Of a DNA stretch of 64,000 nt, positions 34,493 through 47,525 are shown one piece after another (position 1 is the stretch's first letter; each line of letters begins with the position of its first letter). Source of the stretch: Amoebidium appalachense (taxonomy: Eukaryota > Ichthyosporea); the NCBI GenBank assembly GCA_963693365.1, contig CAVNZM010000001.1, forward strand, positions 12,090,001-12,154,000, written 5' to 3'. The translations under genes were made by a program, and so were the position numbers. Below the pieces are notes generated by a model. It was not told the origin of the DNA and ran no database searches. It saw only the letters and a program-made list of their open reading frames with translations.

Positions 34493-37336
34493 CACACACA
34501 CACACACACACACCTGCATACACAAATAGCCAGATGTATCGCTGCACAACCACTAGAAGCAAATTCACAGCACACTCGTTCTAACTTCCACTACAGGTTA
34601 TTCTAATTAACAAACCGGCATGAAACCAACACCGTGGAGGTGTGCTTGCGTGCACGAGTGCATGTCTCATATCCCCCCCCCCCCTCCCCCCCCCCCCCCC
34701 CCCCCCCCCCTCTCTCCCTTTTCTTCTTCTTTTCTTTTGTGGGTTGTTGCAATCATACTTGTATGCACAGCCCAGGCGGTAGAGTGCCTTGACGTTGTCC
34801 GGGTCCTTATCCAGCACCTTCTTGCACACGCTGATGCACTGCGGGTGTGCACGTGTGTGTGAGCAGGTGGGTGGCACCAGAAAACGATAGTCAAGTCAGC
34901 ACATCGGGAAGGGCAAAAAAAAAAAAAAAAAAAAAAAAAAAACATAGTGTAGACCCCCCCCCCCCCCCACACACACAAACACACACAAACACCACCATCA
35001 CCACAACCAAACCTTTTCCCCCCTCCCCCCCGTATATTCCCACTGATAACCAGACTACCACCATTTACATACATACACAATGGCTCGGTGTAAGAGATCA
35101 TTTTCGGCTCAAGAAATAACAACCAGTAACGGCTCGAGAGAAAGACCGAATCAAAATCCATATCCGAGTACTAATACATTAGCTCGTACTTTCTTCAGTA
35201 CAAAGTTCTAAACATCGAATACAAACTCCAACCTTGCTCTCCCTCTCTCTGCAAAACAAACAAACAAACAAACAAACAAAAACAGCACATTAAAGCTTTA
35301 AGCGGAGTTAAAGATAGCCCACCCACCCACCTCTGTGTACTTCTTCAGTTTGAGGTCGCATGCAGCCATGTTGAGTCTGGCTGCAGTCACAAGCGCCGCC
35401 TTTTTGCTTTTCTCCTCATCCGTAGTGAACCCGGTCTCGGACTGTGTGTGTGTGTGTGCGAGTGTGAGGGTGATGGGAGATGAACGAGATGACATATCGA
35501 AAGTGAACAACACAAGAGGATTAAACAGGGAGGGCGAGGAGGAGTGGATGGGGTGTGGAGAGGGGGAGGATGGTAAGCAGTGCACCGTGGCCAGGATATT
35601 TTTATTGTTCTGTTTCTGCACACTGCGTCACAGAGAGCACTAAATGAGGAAACAAACAGGCATGGTACTAAGCCGGAAACAAGTGGAGAGGATACTGTCG
35701 GAAGAGAGTGTGTGGAGAGAGGACGCAGAAAAACCGCTGCGAGACGATAGAGCGCAAGCTGCAGACTTCCAGCGGCCACCAGAACACGGGAATACTAGCA
35801 GCTCCCTCCCCCCCCCCCCCCCCCCCCCTCTCCCCCTTCCCAGCGCCCCCCCCCCCCCCCTTCCCCCTCCCCCCACCCTCTCATTTGCATCCTCTCATTT
35901 GAAGGATGGAGAAGGCGCTGTGTGTGTGTGTGTGTGTGGGGAGGGGGGAGAGGATGGGGAGGGGGACGGGGGTTTGGCTTACATCCAAGAGTTTCTCGGC
36001 GTGTTCGTAGTGCTTGAGGGCTGTGTTGTATTTGCCTGCAAAAAAAAAGAGTGAGGAATATGCGACCCCCCCCCCCCCCCCCCCCCCCCCGGGTCCTGTG
36101 ACGTATAAATAATGATGTACATTTGCATGTGATGTTACAACGGCGTTCTCTCGGTCTGTTCTCTCAATCTATTTCCTATCAAAGTACTGCGAACGTCGCA
36201 CAGCTCACACATGCAAAAACAACGTACATCCACCATACATACAAGTACAAGAATATCCCCATAAAAGTTTGAACAGGGGGTAGGATGCGAGTATACATCA
36301 TGTATCCGGGGGGGGGGGGGGGGGGGGGGGTCTCAGAAATTCACAACGTGCTATTTGATAGTTCAGTGCACAACAAAGAAAAAGAGGGGGAAGGGGGAAA
36401 AAGACAACTTCCCACCCATTCACCTCTCACCTCTCACCATCTTCCTTAGCCATATCACAGTGCAAAAAGCCAAAAAAGCCAAAAAGCCAAAAAAAAAAAA
36501 AAAAAAAAAAAAAAAAGAAAGAAAGAAATAGGGGTAGCCTTGCACCTACTCTCCCAAAACAGAAAACAAAATTACAGGGAGGTAGGAAGGGGGAAAAAAA
36601 GAAAGAAAAAAAAAGCAAAGAAAAAAAAAAAAAGAAAAGAAAAGAAAACAGAAAAACGAAAACAGGGGCAGCAGGGCACCTACTCTCCTTGAACAGTGCG
36701 GTGCCCGACTCCTTGAACGACTCCGACCCACTCAGTTTCTCATCCGTGGTCATCTCCCAACTATCCTTGGCCTTGGTGAAGTCCTGCAGCGTGACTGTGT
36801 AGGATTTGGCATGATCCGTCACAGTCTCCGTCTCGGGGTCTTGGTGGCTGGGCTCGACAACAATCTCGTCTTGCTCACCTGTGTGTGAGAAATATATATA
36901 TGGGAAAGGAGGGAAGAAAAGAGAGGGGGATGGGGTTTGGTCATCAGTGAGAGATCTACGCGACACAGGGAAAGGCGCAGCAGCTAGTGAGGAGTGTAAA
37001 CAGTATGTGTGTTCTCAAGAGTGGTTGTGTGCAGGTATCATGAAAAGGTCGACCTAATCTCACTAAAAAACAGCAAGAAGGATAAACATTTATGTCCATG
37101 CTCTCTGTAGAGCTTTCACCACAATCGGACATGGAACAATAAAGTTGTACGTGCGAAAAAACTGCACGCACATGCTCGGAAACCAGCCACACCCAACAGC
37201 GCACGAGACAGAAATGTGAGGGAACAGTGAAAAGTAATCACAACGGTCAGAGTGAAGCGAGAGGAGCGACGAGGAAATGGGGGGAGGGCGGGGGGGGGGG
37301 GGGGGGGGGGGGGGGGGTACGGTTGTAAGGCGTGAA

Positions 37337-37372
<36 letters not shown>

Positions 37373-37403
37373 CGCGCGGTGGTGGTGGTGGTGGTGTTCG
37401 GGT

Positions 37404-37438
<35 letters not shown>

Positions 37439-38417
37439 AACCCACCCTTGTGCATTTGCAGGATAGCCTGCTCAACTCCATCCGGCAGCTCTGCGCGGCA
37501 AAGTTGAACCTGGCGGAATGGCTCCCCGTTGACGGACACGGTCACAGTGGCAAACTGTGTGTGTGTTTGTGTGTATGTGTGTGTGTGTGCGTGTTACATG
37601 TGTAGCAAACCACATCAGCATCTTGCACGTAAGACTTCAACCGTGGTGGTGGTGGTGGTGGTGGTGGTGGTGGGGGTGGGGGGGGGGGGGGGGGGGGGGA
37701 GGGGGGAGGGGAGAAGGGGGAAGGGAGGAAGGGGGGATGTATGTGTTGTGCTTGAGTATGTAAGCGGCAACAGTGGTGGCATGTGTGTATTTTTCGGGAG
37801 GAGGGCAGGTGGTGGTGGTGGTGGTGGTGGTGGGGGGGGGGGGGGAGGGGGGGGGGGGGGGGGGGGGGGAGATAGGCACACAGACCATTATAAACTAAGT
37901 GGTGCAAACAGTCAAGCCCTTATGACGACACTCTACCAATCGGAGCATAGCTATGCAGCAGACACAGAGATAAAAGATAACCACTGTACCAGCCAATGAC
38001 AGACTGGCAAAGCCGACACATCCCACCATCTTCCATACATGGCTATTTTTGCACGCACCTTATTGGGGCACTGGTAACCCTCGCCATCGACCAACTTGAT
38101 GCGCTTGATTGCCCCCCCAGCAATCTTAACCACCTCCTTCCAGCGGGGCACAGACACCTGTACATGCACACAGTGACGTCAGCAACCACACCATCTGGCC
38201 TATTAATCCTCAGACTATAAGCTCGGCACATTACTCCAAGTACGTCATATAATTGGGGTGGGGTGGGGGTGGGGTGGGGTGTGTGTGTGGGGGGGGGGGG
38301 GGGGGAGGGGGAAGAGGGGAGGGTGCACCTCTCCGCAACTCTTGGATCCCCCCCCCCACTCCCAACCCCCACACGTGCTCGACTGGCCCAGAAATGGGAA
38401 GTGGGCTGGAGCGCAAA

Positions 38418-38455
<38 letters not shown>

Positions 38456-38550
38456 GGGGGGGGAGAGAGGGGGGGGGGGGGGGGGGGGGAGGAGGAGTGC
38501 CTGAGAATCAAAAAATCAGCAGGTCTGGCGTGTTTCTGTGAACATGTGTA

Positions 38551-38645
<95 letters not shown>

Positions 38646-38767
38646 GCGTGTGCGTGTGTTTTGGGGGGTATATACCTCAAACTCGACAGGAGTATTGGGG
38701 GCAACGTGAGGGGGGAGGCCGGCATCACCGTAGGCATATTCTGGCTCACACTTGATGCGCCATACAG

Positions 38768-38832
<65 letters not shown>

Positions 38833-39090
38833 CTCGTGCACAAACGGGTGGATGCGTGTGTGCATGTCCATGAGTAACTATAACATCTGTGTTGATTAGA
38901 CGTAGCCTGGGTTTGACTCGAACTCTCCACTATCATCTTGTTGCCTTCTTTGTGCTACGAAAGCTACAAAATATCTTTTCTGCGTAAGCTGGCATATTCT
39001 GTATACACCAGCGCCCCCCCCTCCCCCCCCCCCCCCCTCCTCCGCATTCCCTCCCCTGACTACACACACGCACACACACACACAAGCGCG

Positions 39091-39163
<73 letters not shown>

Positions 39164-39432
39164 TCACCTACCCTCCGCATCCAAAGACACAATACTGACA
39201 CCTCACTCCCCTTGACAACACCACAACTAAAAACGTCAACTCCCGCCCTCCCTAGGGGGGGGGGAAAAAAAACACCGTCTCTGCAATGACAGAATACCAC
39301 AACTGACCCCCCCCGCCCCCCCCGCCCCCTCCCCCACACACATCCACCACCACAAACACAGTAACAGTTACAGTAAAAGACACCCCCTCCCCCCTCCCCT
39401 CCCCTTCCCGCCCCCCCCCAAAAAAGGCGGGG

Positions 39433-39479
<47 letters not shown>

Positions 39480-39732
39480 AGGAGGGACTCAGCCCGGGGA
39501 AACAGAAAGCTAAGGCCTCATAGTGAAAAACAAACCCCAAGGGCAAAGACACATCACACCCCACAGGCACCCACCCCTTCTTCATCTTCAGCAGGGCCTT
39601 TTCCACCCCCTTGGGCACCTTGCCGGCCCCAATGGTCACCCACACCTCCTTCTCGTCCACAAACACATCCCCGCTGGATGTAAACCCTGCAGCCCAAAAA
39701 AAACCGTTGTCAGAATCCACAACACTTAAGAT

Positions 39733-39765
<33 letters not shown>

Positions 39766-40258
39766 TTGCACCCTTCTCCTGTGCTATGCATGTCAACATG
39801 TCTCCCTAACCTTCACCGGGCTCCTGCCCGACAACGTTTCCCACACTCAAACCAGGACGTCTATACCCCTTTCGCAGACATCTTTATCCGAGTTCATGTC
39901 CTTCCTACATGATCAATCTTTACACCCCCCCCCCCCCCCCCTCCCCTCTCACAGCATGTCTTAACTATTCGACTCAGTAATGACACGTAATCAGATTTTA
40001 CCCCCTCCCCCCCCCCCCCCCCCCCTCCCCCCCCCCCCCCCCCCCCCCCTCCCCTGGATATACTGGAGAAAAGGTCCCACCTGGCTGCCTTGAATATCCC
40101 CAGCCTTACCAACATTCTGCTACACTAACCTGTTCACCAATGACGGCATCTCTGGACACCTATCCCCCCCCCCCCCTTCCCCCCAACCACCACCACCAAA
40201 AGCTGCCGCCTTCTGCTCATCCTCCCATCACACACACATCTACCTATGCCTCTGTGCC

Positions 40259-40292
<34 letters not shown>

Positions 40293-41409
40293 GAAAAAAA
40301 AAAAAAAGTGAAAAGAACGAAGAAAAAGGAAAAAGAAGAGAAAGAAGTAAAACACACCTTTGTAGGAGATCAAGCATTCCTCCCCATCCTTAGGGTTGCG
40401 CCATCCTTCACCCTCCGTCACCTTCTTGCCCGTGACCCGGCCATCTCCGGAGATATCCTCCCCACTAGTCTGTAGATTTGGAGTGACCTATTAGATAACG
40501 TGGCTGTTGCAGACTCTTCTCTATCCTTGTATCACTTTTAAAGGTTCTTTGCATACTTCACTCCCTCACCACTTGCTTGTCTCCGAACCACCATCTGTGT
40601 GCTGACAGGTCACACACAGGCTGGTGTCACTTCTTGTAGTTCCATTTAAGAGTTAAAACAGACGGATATGCGTGTGAAACTGGATCGTAAATGCCTATCA
40701 ACTACATCAAGCTCTTCATAAAAAACACCACGTTGAACTTGAAAATAATAAAGACCATACAATTCACACAGTGCAACATAAGTACCTACCCAGCTAATCA
40801 ACTCCACATCGAAATTCAGGGTTGCATCGGCCGGGATCTTGGGTGGGGATCCACTTTTGCCGTATGCGTAGTCTGCCCTGCACTGCAGAATTGCATGCTC
40901 CCCCTTCTTCATGGTGGCCACACCCTTGTCCCAGCCCTTGATCACCTGGCCTGCACCCAAACATGCTAATAAGTTGGCGCATATTTCGCAGCACATGGCA
41001 GTCGTAATAACTATGTGATTAACACCGATACACCAAGAACTAAAGAATATTATGGAACACATAACCTCCCCCCCCCCCCCCCCCCCCCCCAAACACACAC
41101 ACACCACCACCACCAAACCCATCGACCCCTCTATCTCCCTCCTTTTCACCCTTCCTCTCTCCTTTTTTCCAGGCTCCCAGCTCCCAGCCAACAAAAGGGC
41201 CAGGCCATGCACACATACTGGGGTCAAGGATTACAAAGTGACCACCAACAAGGGTAAGAATGAGAAAAAGAGAGAGAAAGGGATGGGCACCCTCATACAT
41301 CAAATAGGGTTCATGAAAGGGGGGAAAGGCTGTGCTGGAGGTGTTGGCGTTTTCACTTTTTGGTGGTGGTGGTGGTGGGGGGGGGGGGGGGGGGGGAGGG
41401 CGAGAAGTA

Positions 41410-41443
<34 letters not shown>

Positions 41444-41445
41444 CA

Positions 41446-41522
<77 letters not shown>

Positions 41523-41891
41523 AGAGAGAGAGAAGAGGGGGGGGGGGGGGAAGAGTGGGAGGGGGGAGGGAGGGAGGGAGGGAGGGAGGGAGGGAGGGAG
41601 AGAGAGAGAGGGAGAGAGGGGGGGGGGGGGGGGGGGGAGGGGGGGGGGAGAGAGAGAGAGAGAGATGAGGGAGAGAGAAAGGGGAAAGGAAGGGGCAAAA
41701 CCAGCACAAACATAAATTTGTTCTCCCCCTCTATCTCTCTCCATCCATCTCTCACGCTACCCCTCCCCGCCCCCCCCCCCCCCCCCTCCCCCTCCCCCCC
41801 ATCTCCCCTCCTTGTAAACGTGTGTGAGTGGTGCATCCTTGACTCTGTAAGCGTGAGGACATCATGTATTTGCTGTGAGTGTGTGGCGGTG

Positions 41892-41967
<76 letters not shown>

Positions 41968-42484
41968 GATGTGCGCCAACACACCCTGGCCAATCTTAAA
42001 GGTGAAGGGCTGATTGCGTGCCCTGCTGCTATCAAACTCCGAGCCGTCAAGGAGGGTGCCGACATAGTGCACCGTCACGTTGTCCCCGCTCTGGGGCGTC
42101 TCATCGCCTGTGCCCTCCTTAAGGATGGTCTGGTGGGGAAGGGGAAAAAAGTCAGGCAGTGCAGGTTGTTCGAACTCACGATGCAACAGGGGTAAATGGA
42201 GAGGAAGGACAACAGTCAGTAAAGGCACATGTGGTGAGCAATGAAATCGACAGGGTTCGCGATTTCTGAAGACCAAATAAGGACGAATGAGTTGAGTATT
42301 GGAAGCTTGCAGAGATAAACATGAATTCACCACGTGCACAAACTCATAACAGTACCACTCTGCTCACAAGGAAGCCTGGGCAAAACATGATGCCTCAACT
42401 ATTCTTGCCTAAAAAACCTCTACGTGTCATTTTGCATACCTTCATAAGACCCCCATCGCCGCAAATATCAATAGGAGTAGCCAT
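33664..42484 (-). CDS. FKBP-type prolyl isomerase with three FK domains and TPR
   Basis: Fourteen exons join in frame on the minus strand: 42484-42440, 42129-41985, 40950-40790, 40487-40358, 39686-39575, 38769-38676, 38157-38059, 37554-37446, 36878-36684, 36035-35983, 35441-35331, 34838-34759, 34314-34275 and 33783-33664 (1494 bases, 497 residues). All are GT-AG. FK1 (about 20-117) keeps the active-site set: [22 protein letters not shown] and DYAYG. FK2 (118-229) and FK3 (230-345) are recognisable from MKKG...[11 protein letters not shown] and [10 protein letters not shown] but lack most active-site aromatics. The TPR block (about 350-470) ends [10 protein letters not shown], then a C-terminal KMIFASMFA that matches the FKBP52/ROF1 tail (..YGNMFA). 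Proteins of this build bind the MEEVD tail of HSP90. Plant ROF1/FKBP62 has the same three-FK layout. Confidence 0.9.
38537..38829 (+). repeat. (GT)n microsatellites flanking FKBP exon 6
   Basis: GT arrays lie on both sides of the exon at 38676-38769. On the coding (minus) strand the right-hand array is (CA)n and its last CACAG is the exon's acceptor. Confidence 0.92.
39434..39478 (+). repeat. Homopolymer G45, longest in the window
   Basis: An uninterrupted G run in the FKBP intron between exons 39686-39575 and 38769-38676. It reads as poly-C in the pre-mRNA. Confidence 0.85.
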
Positions 42485-42537
42485 GTTCTTTTCAGTTGCA
42501 GGAGTATCGTTCACAGTTGCTTGGCACTTCGCCGAAG

Positions 42538-42585
42538 GTGAAAATACTGAAGTGTGCGAAAGTGAAAATACTGAAGTGTGCGAAG
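42538..42585. repeat. 24-base tandem duplication upstream of the FKBP gene
   Basis: Two adjacent 24-base units starting GTGAAAATACTGAAGTGTGC at 42538 and 42562, 54 bases upstream of the FKBP start codon, possibly in its 5' UTR or core promoter. Confidence 0.9.
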
Positions 42586-45011
42586 GAAAACGCTGTATTC
42601 GTTCCGGCGAAGGTTTTGGCGGGAATTTTATAGAAATGGAACTGGATTTAGCGCATGATGATGTTTAGCCAATGATTGTTATTTTAAAAAAGCTGAAACT
42701 ATAAAGCGGCAAAAACGTATTTTGATTGCTTGGTTTAGGCAAGTTTAGCGAGTGTTGGTTTATGCACGTGAACTTTCCTGAAAATGTGATATTGCTGTTA
42801 CATGATCGGCCTTCCATGGCCATGCAAAAAAAAACCCTGATCTTTCTTTTGGAAAATTGCCCGGGACCCAAAAAAAAAAAAAAAAAAAAGACAAAATGAT
42901 CAGCGGACGCATGAGGATCGATGGACATCTATCTTCTGTGACAGTAGACACGGAGTCTAGCCATGCTGTGGGTTCACCATATGGTTGATGATTGCCAACC
43001 ATTCCAGTAACGCACCAGCGATTAGCAATTATGTTCGGTCATGAAAAAAACAGTCTAGCTTAATAAGCACAAAAGTGCCATGAAAAAAAGACATCACAAC
43101 ATAATATAGTGGTTCCGGAAAAGCAGGCATGGAGCTTCTTTTTTTTTTTTTTTTTTTTTTGGGGGGGGGGGGGGGGGATTACAGTGTACAAGCCTGAGTG
43201 TCAACTCTGCGTAATCACCCCCACTGCCTTTTCTCCATTATCATAAGCCTTTTGTTACGGGCACATGTACGCAATATTGTTGGATAAACAAAAGCCATCA
43301 TTTAACAGAGCACAGCTCGGCAGTATATTACTCATTTGTTTTCTTCATTCACGGACCAGCCGTTGTTACAAAACCCTTCGTTTACTTTATCTCCACCACA
43401 TAAGTACTAGTGTATGTACACACACATGGAAGAAGAAGAACTTACACCAAGGCTGATCGGAAGGCAACACAAGTACTTCTCCCGAAGCCAAAACGGTGCA
43501 AGGGGCGGCAACTGACGCCATCACACCAACGTATCTTGGTTTTCAGAAAACATACCATTAGTACTAGTTAGGTCAATTATTTCTAACCGCAGCTGTGGTG
43601 CTCCCTACAGGCAGAGAGACAGACATCAGAAAACACCTGCAGGAGGGTGTGGTTAGAAGGAGAGTGTGAGCGGACGTCTAAATAAGGAAAGAGTGGGGCC
43701 CGGTGGCAGGGAGATGCTGGCTTCAACTGTGGGGAAGGGGGCGCGGGGGCCGAGGGGGGGGGGGGGGGGGGGGGGGGGGAGGGGGAAGGGAGAGGGGAGG
43801 GGGGGGGGGGTAAGATTTACAGAAGACACTGCTATGTACTCACGAAGTGATGATTGGAACAACCGCGGGGAGGGAGGGTTGGAAACACATACACACACGC
43901 AAAATACAGACACGTGATGCACTCACTAACTGACGATTGGAACAATCGTGGGGGAGGGAGGGGGGGGGGGGGGGGGGGGGGGAGTTACACACAACACAGA
44001 CACGTTGTGCAAGGGGGATATGGGGGGGGGGGGGGGGGGGGGGGGTTGCAGGCCAAAGTGTCGTCCAGGCCAAAGTGTTGTCATCTCTAATTAAAATATA
44101 ATATATTTAATTTGACTGGTCTAGGGGGATATCGGGCAGGCCAAAATGCACCCCCCCCCCCCTCCCCCCCCCCCCCCCCCCCTCCCCCCCCCCCTACTAC
44201 CCTGGGTTACAGGGGGGGTCAGAGGGTTTGTATGACGTGGTGGTAGAAACTGTGTGTGCGTAATAAACAATCATTGTCGTGACCTTAGCTTATGACATGT
44301 GTTGGGAAAAAGATCATGTCTACTGTTACCAGTTTTTTATCATCTTGGTGCAAATGATGTATTCGGGGGGGGGGACCAGAGGGGGGGGGGGGGGGGGGGG
44401 AGGGGGGGGGGGGGGGGGGGGGGGGTTTGTGGTATAATCATTATAGTGTCCTGAATTTGTAGCTTTGTGTGTTGGTCGAAAAGAAATCATGGCCACTGAC
44501 AGCAGGATTTTACCAACTCGTTGCAAATGGTGTAGTATCATGTGGTTTGTATGTATTTATCGCCGCCATTGGATTTACCTTACAGAAGCCATAATACTCA
44601 TTATAATATAGTCGTAATCATCTTGTATTCTTAATCATTCTTACATCACAATGTTAAAACGGGTTCACATAGACTAAGTACCGCTCACATGGAATAAAAA
44701 CCCCCTGCCGGCGGACAGCATATATATTTTGTATGCCTTAGTTGTCACTACGTTAAAGAACCATACACAGCAGCCAATTCAATGTTATATTCGTAAATAT
44801 CTTCTGTGCATAATTTTCAATCTTGATCTTATACATATACACCTACATGAAATAAATCCAGACAGCATGCAACCAGCACATTCATGGTGTATTAAAATAC
44901 GAGCAGGCATTCTGTCCTTCATTCCAGTTCAAACGATAATGGCATGTTGGCAGCAAAAAACAAAAACAAAAAAGCCCCCCCCCCAAAAAACTCCGATATC
45001 CACAAGGTCGT

Positions 45012-45389
45012 CTACACTACATCCACAGTTGACTTAGCATACGTCAGTTTGCGGGAGCCCACACCTACCAGTGGTTCCTGGGCGGGCACATACACCATGA
45101 AGTTGAGATGCACATCCTTAATGCGTGCCCAGTTCAAAAAAAAACATAATGGGCACCAGCCTTCGCACTCGCCACCTTCCCGAGACATTTGGACAGAGAC
45201 ATTGGTAATTCCCGTGTTGCTCTCCCATAGCTCAGTGTCTGGTTTTTCAGTGGTCATACCGAAACCGTCGCAGTGGAGATGATATGGCCTCCCGTTTTTC
45301 CATGTGAATGCGGGTGCCACTGGTTGCAGGCAAGACTTCGACACGCATGTGAAATTTGCGTGTGACACAAGTGCAACTGACATGTACAT
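45012..45389 (-). CDS. Unrecognised open frame, possible secreted protein or terminal exon
   Basis: A 125-residue frame of ordinary composition, rare here among microsatellite ORFs. It has five or six Cys (ANFTCVSKSC, YHLHCDGFGM, GECEGWCPLC) and two N-glycosylation sequons (NFT, NVS), which suggests an extracellular domain. An AG acceptor exists upstream (catgtcag before TTGCACTTG at about 45370), so it may be a last exon rather than a full gene with the ATG at 45389. The poly-T run encoding FFL near 45143 could hide a frameshift. I recognise no family. Confidence 0.4.
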   Translation of the reverse strand: MYMSVALVSHANFTCVSKSCLQPVAPAFTWKNGRPYHLHCDGFGMTTEKPDTELWESNTGITNVSVQMSREGGECEGWCPLCFFLNWARIKDVHLNFMVYVPAQEPLVGVGSRKLTYAKSTVDVV

Positions 45390-45735
45390 GTGTGTGTGTG
45401 CGATATTAGACTAAGTGAATGTGCGTAAGGGTGTGTGTGTGTGCACGTGTGTGCGAGTGTGTGTGACTGTGTGTTTCCTTGTATGTAGCGGGATTGCCTG
45501 GCTTGTAGATGTATTCTTCGATATATTTTTGTGCGTGCGTGTGTTCATTTTTAGTTCTGTTTGGCGCGAGGGGCCCTGAGGGGGGGGGGGGGGGGGGGGG
45601 GGAGGGGGGGGGGATGGGGAGGGGGGGGGGGGGGGGATCTCCGGAGTGGGGAGAGGGGAGGAGAGAAGCCCGGGGGGGAGATGTTATGTGACTGTGCGAA
45701 AGTGGTTAGGCTCCAAGAAGGGGCAGGCAGCTGAG

Positions 45736-45806
45736 CGGGGTGCAGGGACTCGAACCCGCGCGCACCGAGACGCTTGGTGAGGCGCCTTGACCGCTCAGCC
45801 ACCCCG
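45736..45806 (-). other. tRNA-like element (Leu/Ser-like) or tRNA-derived SINE head
   Basis: On the minus strand the ends CGGGGTG and CACCCCG are perfectly complementary. An A box (TGGCTGAGCGG) and a B box (GGTTCGAGTCC) are intact and correctly ordered. The AAGGCGCC after the A box resembles Leu/Ser tRNAs. The anticodon stem does not pair convincingly and the T stem has mismatches, so a decaying tRNA or a SINE head is more likely than a working tRNA. Confidence 0.5.
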
Positions 45807-46870
45807 GATCTCCGTTCTGAGGTGGATATGTTATGACTCCTATTTGAGCTTTCGCCTCGCTCCTGATTGGTCCTTGGTGATGAATATTAGCCTTATAGAG
45901 CTATTTGGGTGTAAGCCCATTCGCTGTTATGACATGGACGGCCAGGCTGGGTGAAGCCACAGATCAGGACAGGTCAGGATGAGGGCCGGGGGCCGGGGGG
46001 GGGGGGGGGGGGAGGGGGGGAGGGGGGGCCGGCTCAGGCTGGGGGGAGGGGGGCTGTTTACATGCATGATATCGATACCTGCAATAATTCCGTGTTCGGT
46101 CTGGAGTTCGTGGGTTGCCCCGTTCAAGTACGTCATAGTGAGGTCAGCGTGATGTAACGTGCTATTTTTAGATCGACGTCTGCTCATTGGGTGAACCCCC
46201 AATTTTGGTTATCCAATCAGAACGACAGAAGGCTTGAGAATCCTCAATGCATTAAAAACCCCCTTCCGGTCCGGCCCGGTCTGTTCTAACCCTCTTGGAC
46301 TGCGGTTTTGTCCGGTTCGGTTTGAACATTAGAGATTGCGCCGAATCACATGGCCATGGGGCAGTCATAGTATCAGGGATATGATATGCAAAACACGTGA
46401 ACATGTCGAAAATGGCTAATATCAATAAATCGACTTGGAAGAAAACATGAAATTGCGTGTGTATGTTGTGTATGCGTGCGTTAACGCTGTGTGTGTGTGT
46501 TTGTGTGTGCGCAGATATTCACACACAGGCGTATATGCATGTATATAGCTATATATAAATGCATTCAATTGTCCTGTATATATCTAAAATCCTTTGATAA
46601 TATGGGTGATATAGTACGTATACATTGTAGTTATGTCCATTCTCTCTGAGTGTTTGTGCAAATAATGCGTGATAGGATGGTGTGTGTATCATAACATATG
46701 GTCACGCCGACGAAAATTGCTTTGTACTTGCATCTTGTAGGTTGTCAACCTCTAGTTTTACTACACAAGACCGTCTGAGACGGCTAACGCCACTCGAGAT
46801 ATAAGAGAGATACATATTCATGTATACATATCCGAAGGCTGGGTCAGGACCGGTCCGACAAGGGCCGTGA

Positions 46871-46925
46871 CGGTTCGGTCCGGTGTGGCCTCTTGGACCG
46901 TGGTCCAACGGTCCGGACCGAACCG
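46871..46925. repeat. Nested inverted repeats of GGTCCGG type
   Basis: Outer arms CGGTTCGGTCCGG (46871-46883) and CCGGACCGAACCG (46913-46925) are perfectly complementary. Inside lies TTGGACC-GT-GGTCCAA (46893-46908), itself a perfect 7-base inverted repeat. Similar GGTCCGGCCCG words occur at 46265-46330 and 20912-20935. Confidence 0.9.
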
Positions 46926-47399
46926 CTTATGCATTGAGAATACTGCCAACCGGGTTGGGGCTGCAGGTCCGACCGGCGAGTGCGACTGGGCCGGATTCGA
47001 GTCTTCTCCTGTCAGGTGCCTGTACCGTCTAAGAAGTAAACGGGCTATTGGATAATATGTAAAGCAGGAAAAAATTTTGTTCAAAGTAAAACCAAAAATC
47101 AGGCCACATAAAAGTAGTATCTCGCGAGTGGGGACTGCCCAAGTTGCCCAACGTCTCGACTTTCAAATTTAAACAACAGGGGCCTTGCAGCGACGTAGGG
47201 TCACTCTGCCATCTCATGAACCATGGAGTAAAACGATAAAACAATAACCAATAATAATATCAAGGTGTTTCCAAGATTTTCAAGCATCAAACCGACCTAA
47301 AACGAAAACGAAAGGGGAACTGCTTGTACTGTAGTGGGCAGCCCGCGGGCAGCCCCCCACGCAACTACATTCTTTCGTGACTACATTCTTTCGTGCAAC

Positions 47400-47525
47400 T
47401 TTTATCCAATTACAATTTGTTCGTCTGCGCGTTTTGATTGGTAGAAGTGATCTTCTCGCAACTATATATTCAGCTCAAAATCGTTTCAAACCACATCAGT
47501 CACTCCAGTTCATCTCAACAGCAAC
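47400..47525 (+). promoter_or_regulatory. TATA/CCAAT promoter of the Cys-rich secreted gene
   Basis: CCAAT at 47406-47410, an inverted CCAAT (ATTGG) at 47437-47441, then TATATAT at 47463-47469. A start site about 30 bases further would give a 5' leader of about 30 bases before the ATG at 47526, whose context is AACATGA. Confidence 0.7.

Larger units (their letters stand above)
42485..47399. other. Intergenic region between the FKBP gene and the Cys-rich secreted gene
   Basis: The FKBP promoter should lie in the first few hundred bases; no TATA box is obvious. The rest holds several G/C runs (43755-43779, 44381-44425, 45582-45636), poly-T plus poly-G at 43138-43177, an isolated open frame, a tRNA-like element and GGTCCGG-rich inverted repeats, listed separately. 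Confidence 0.5.
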
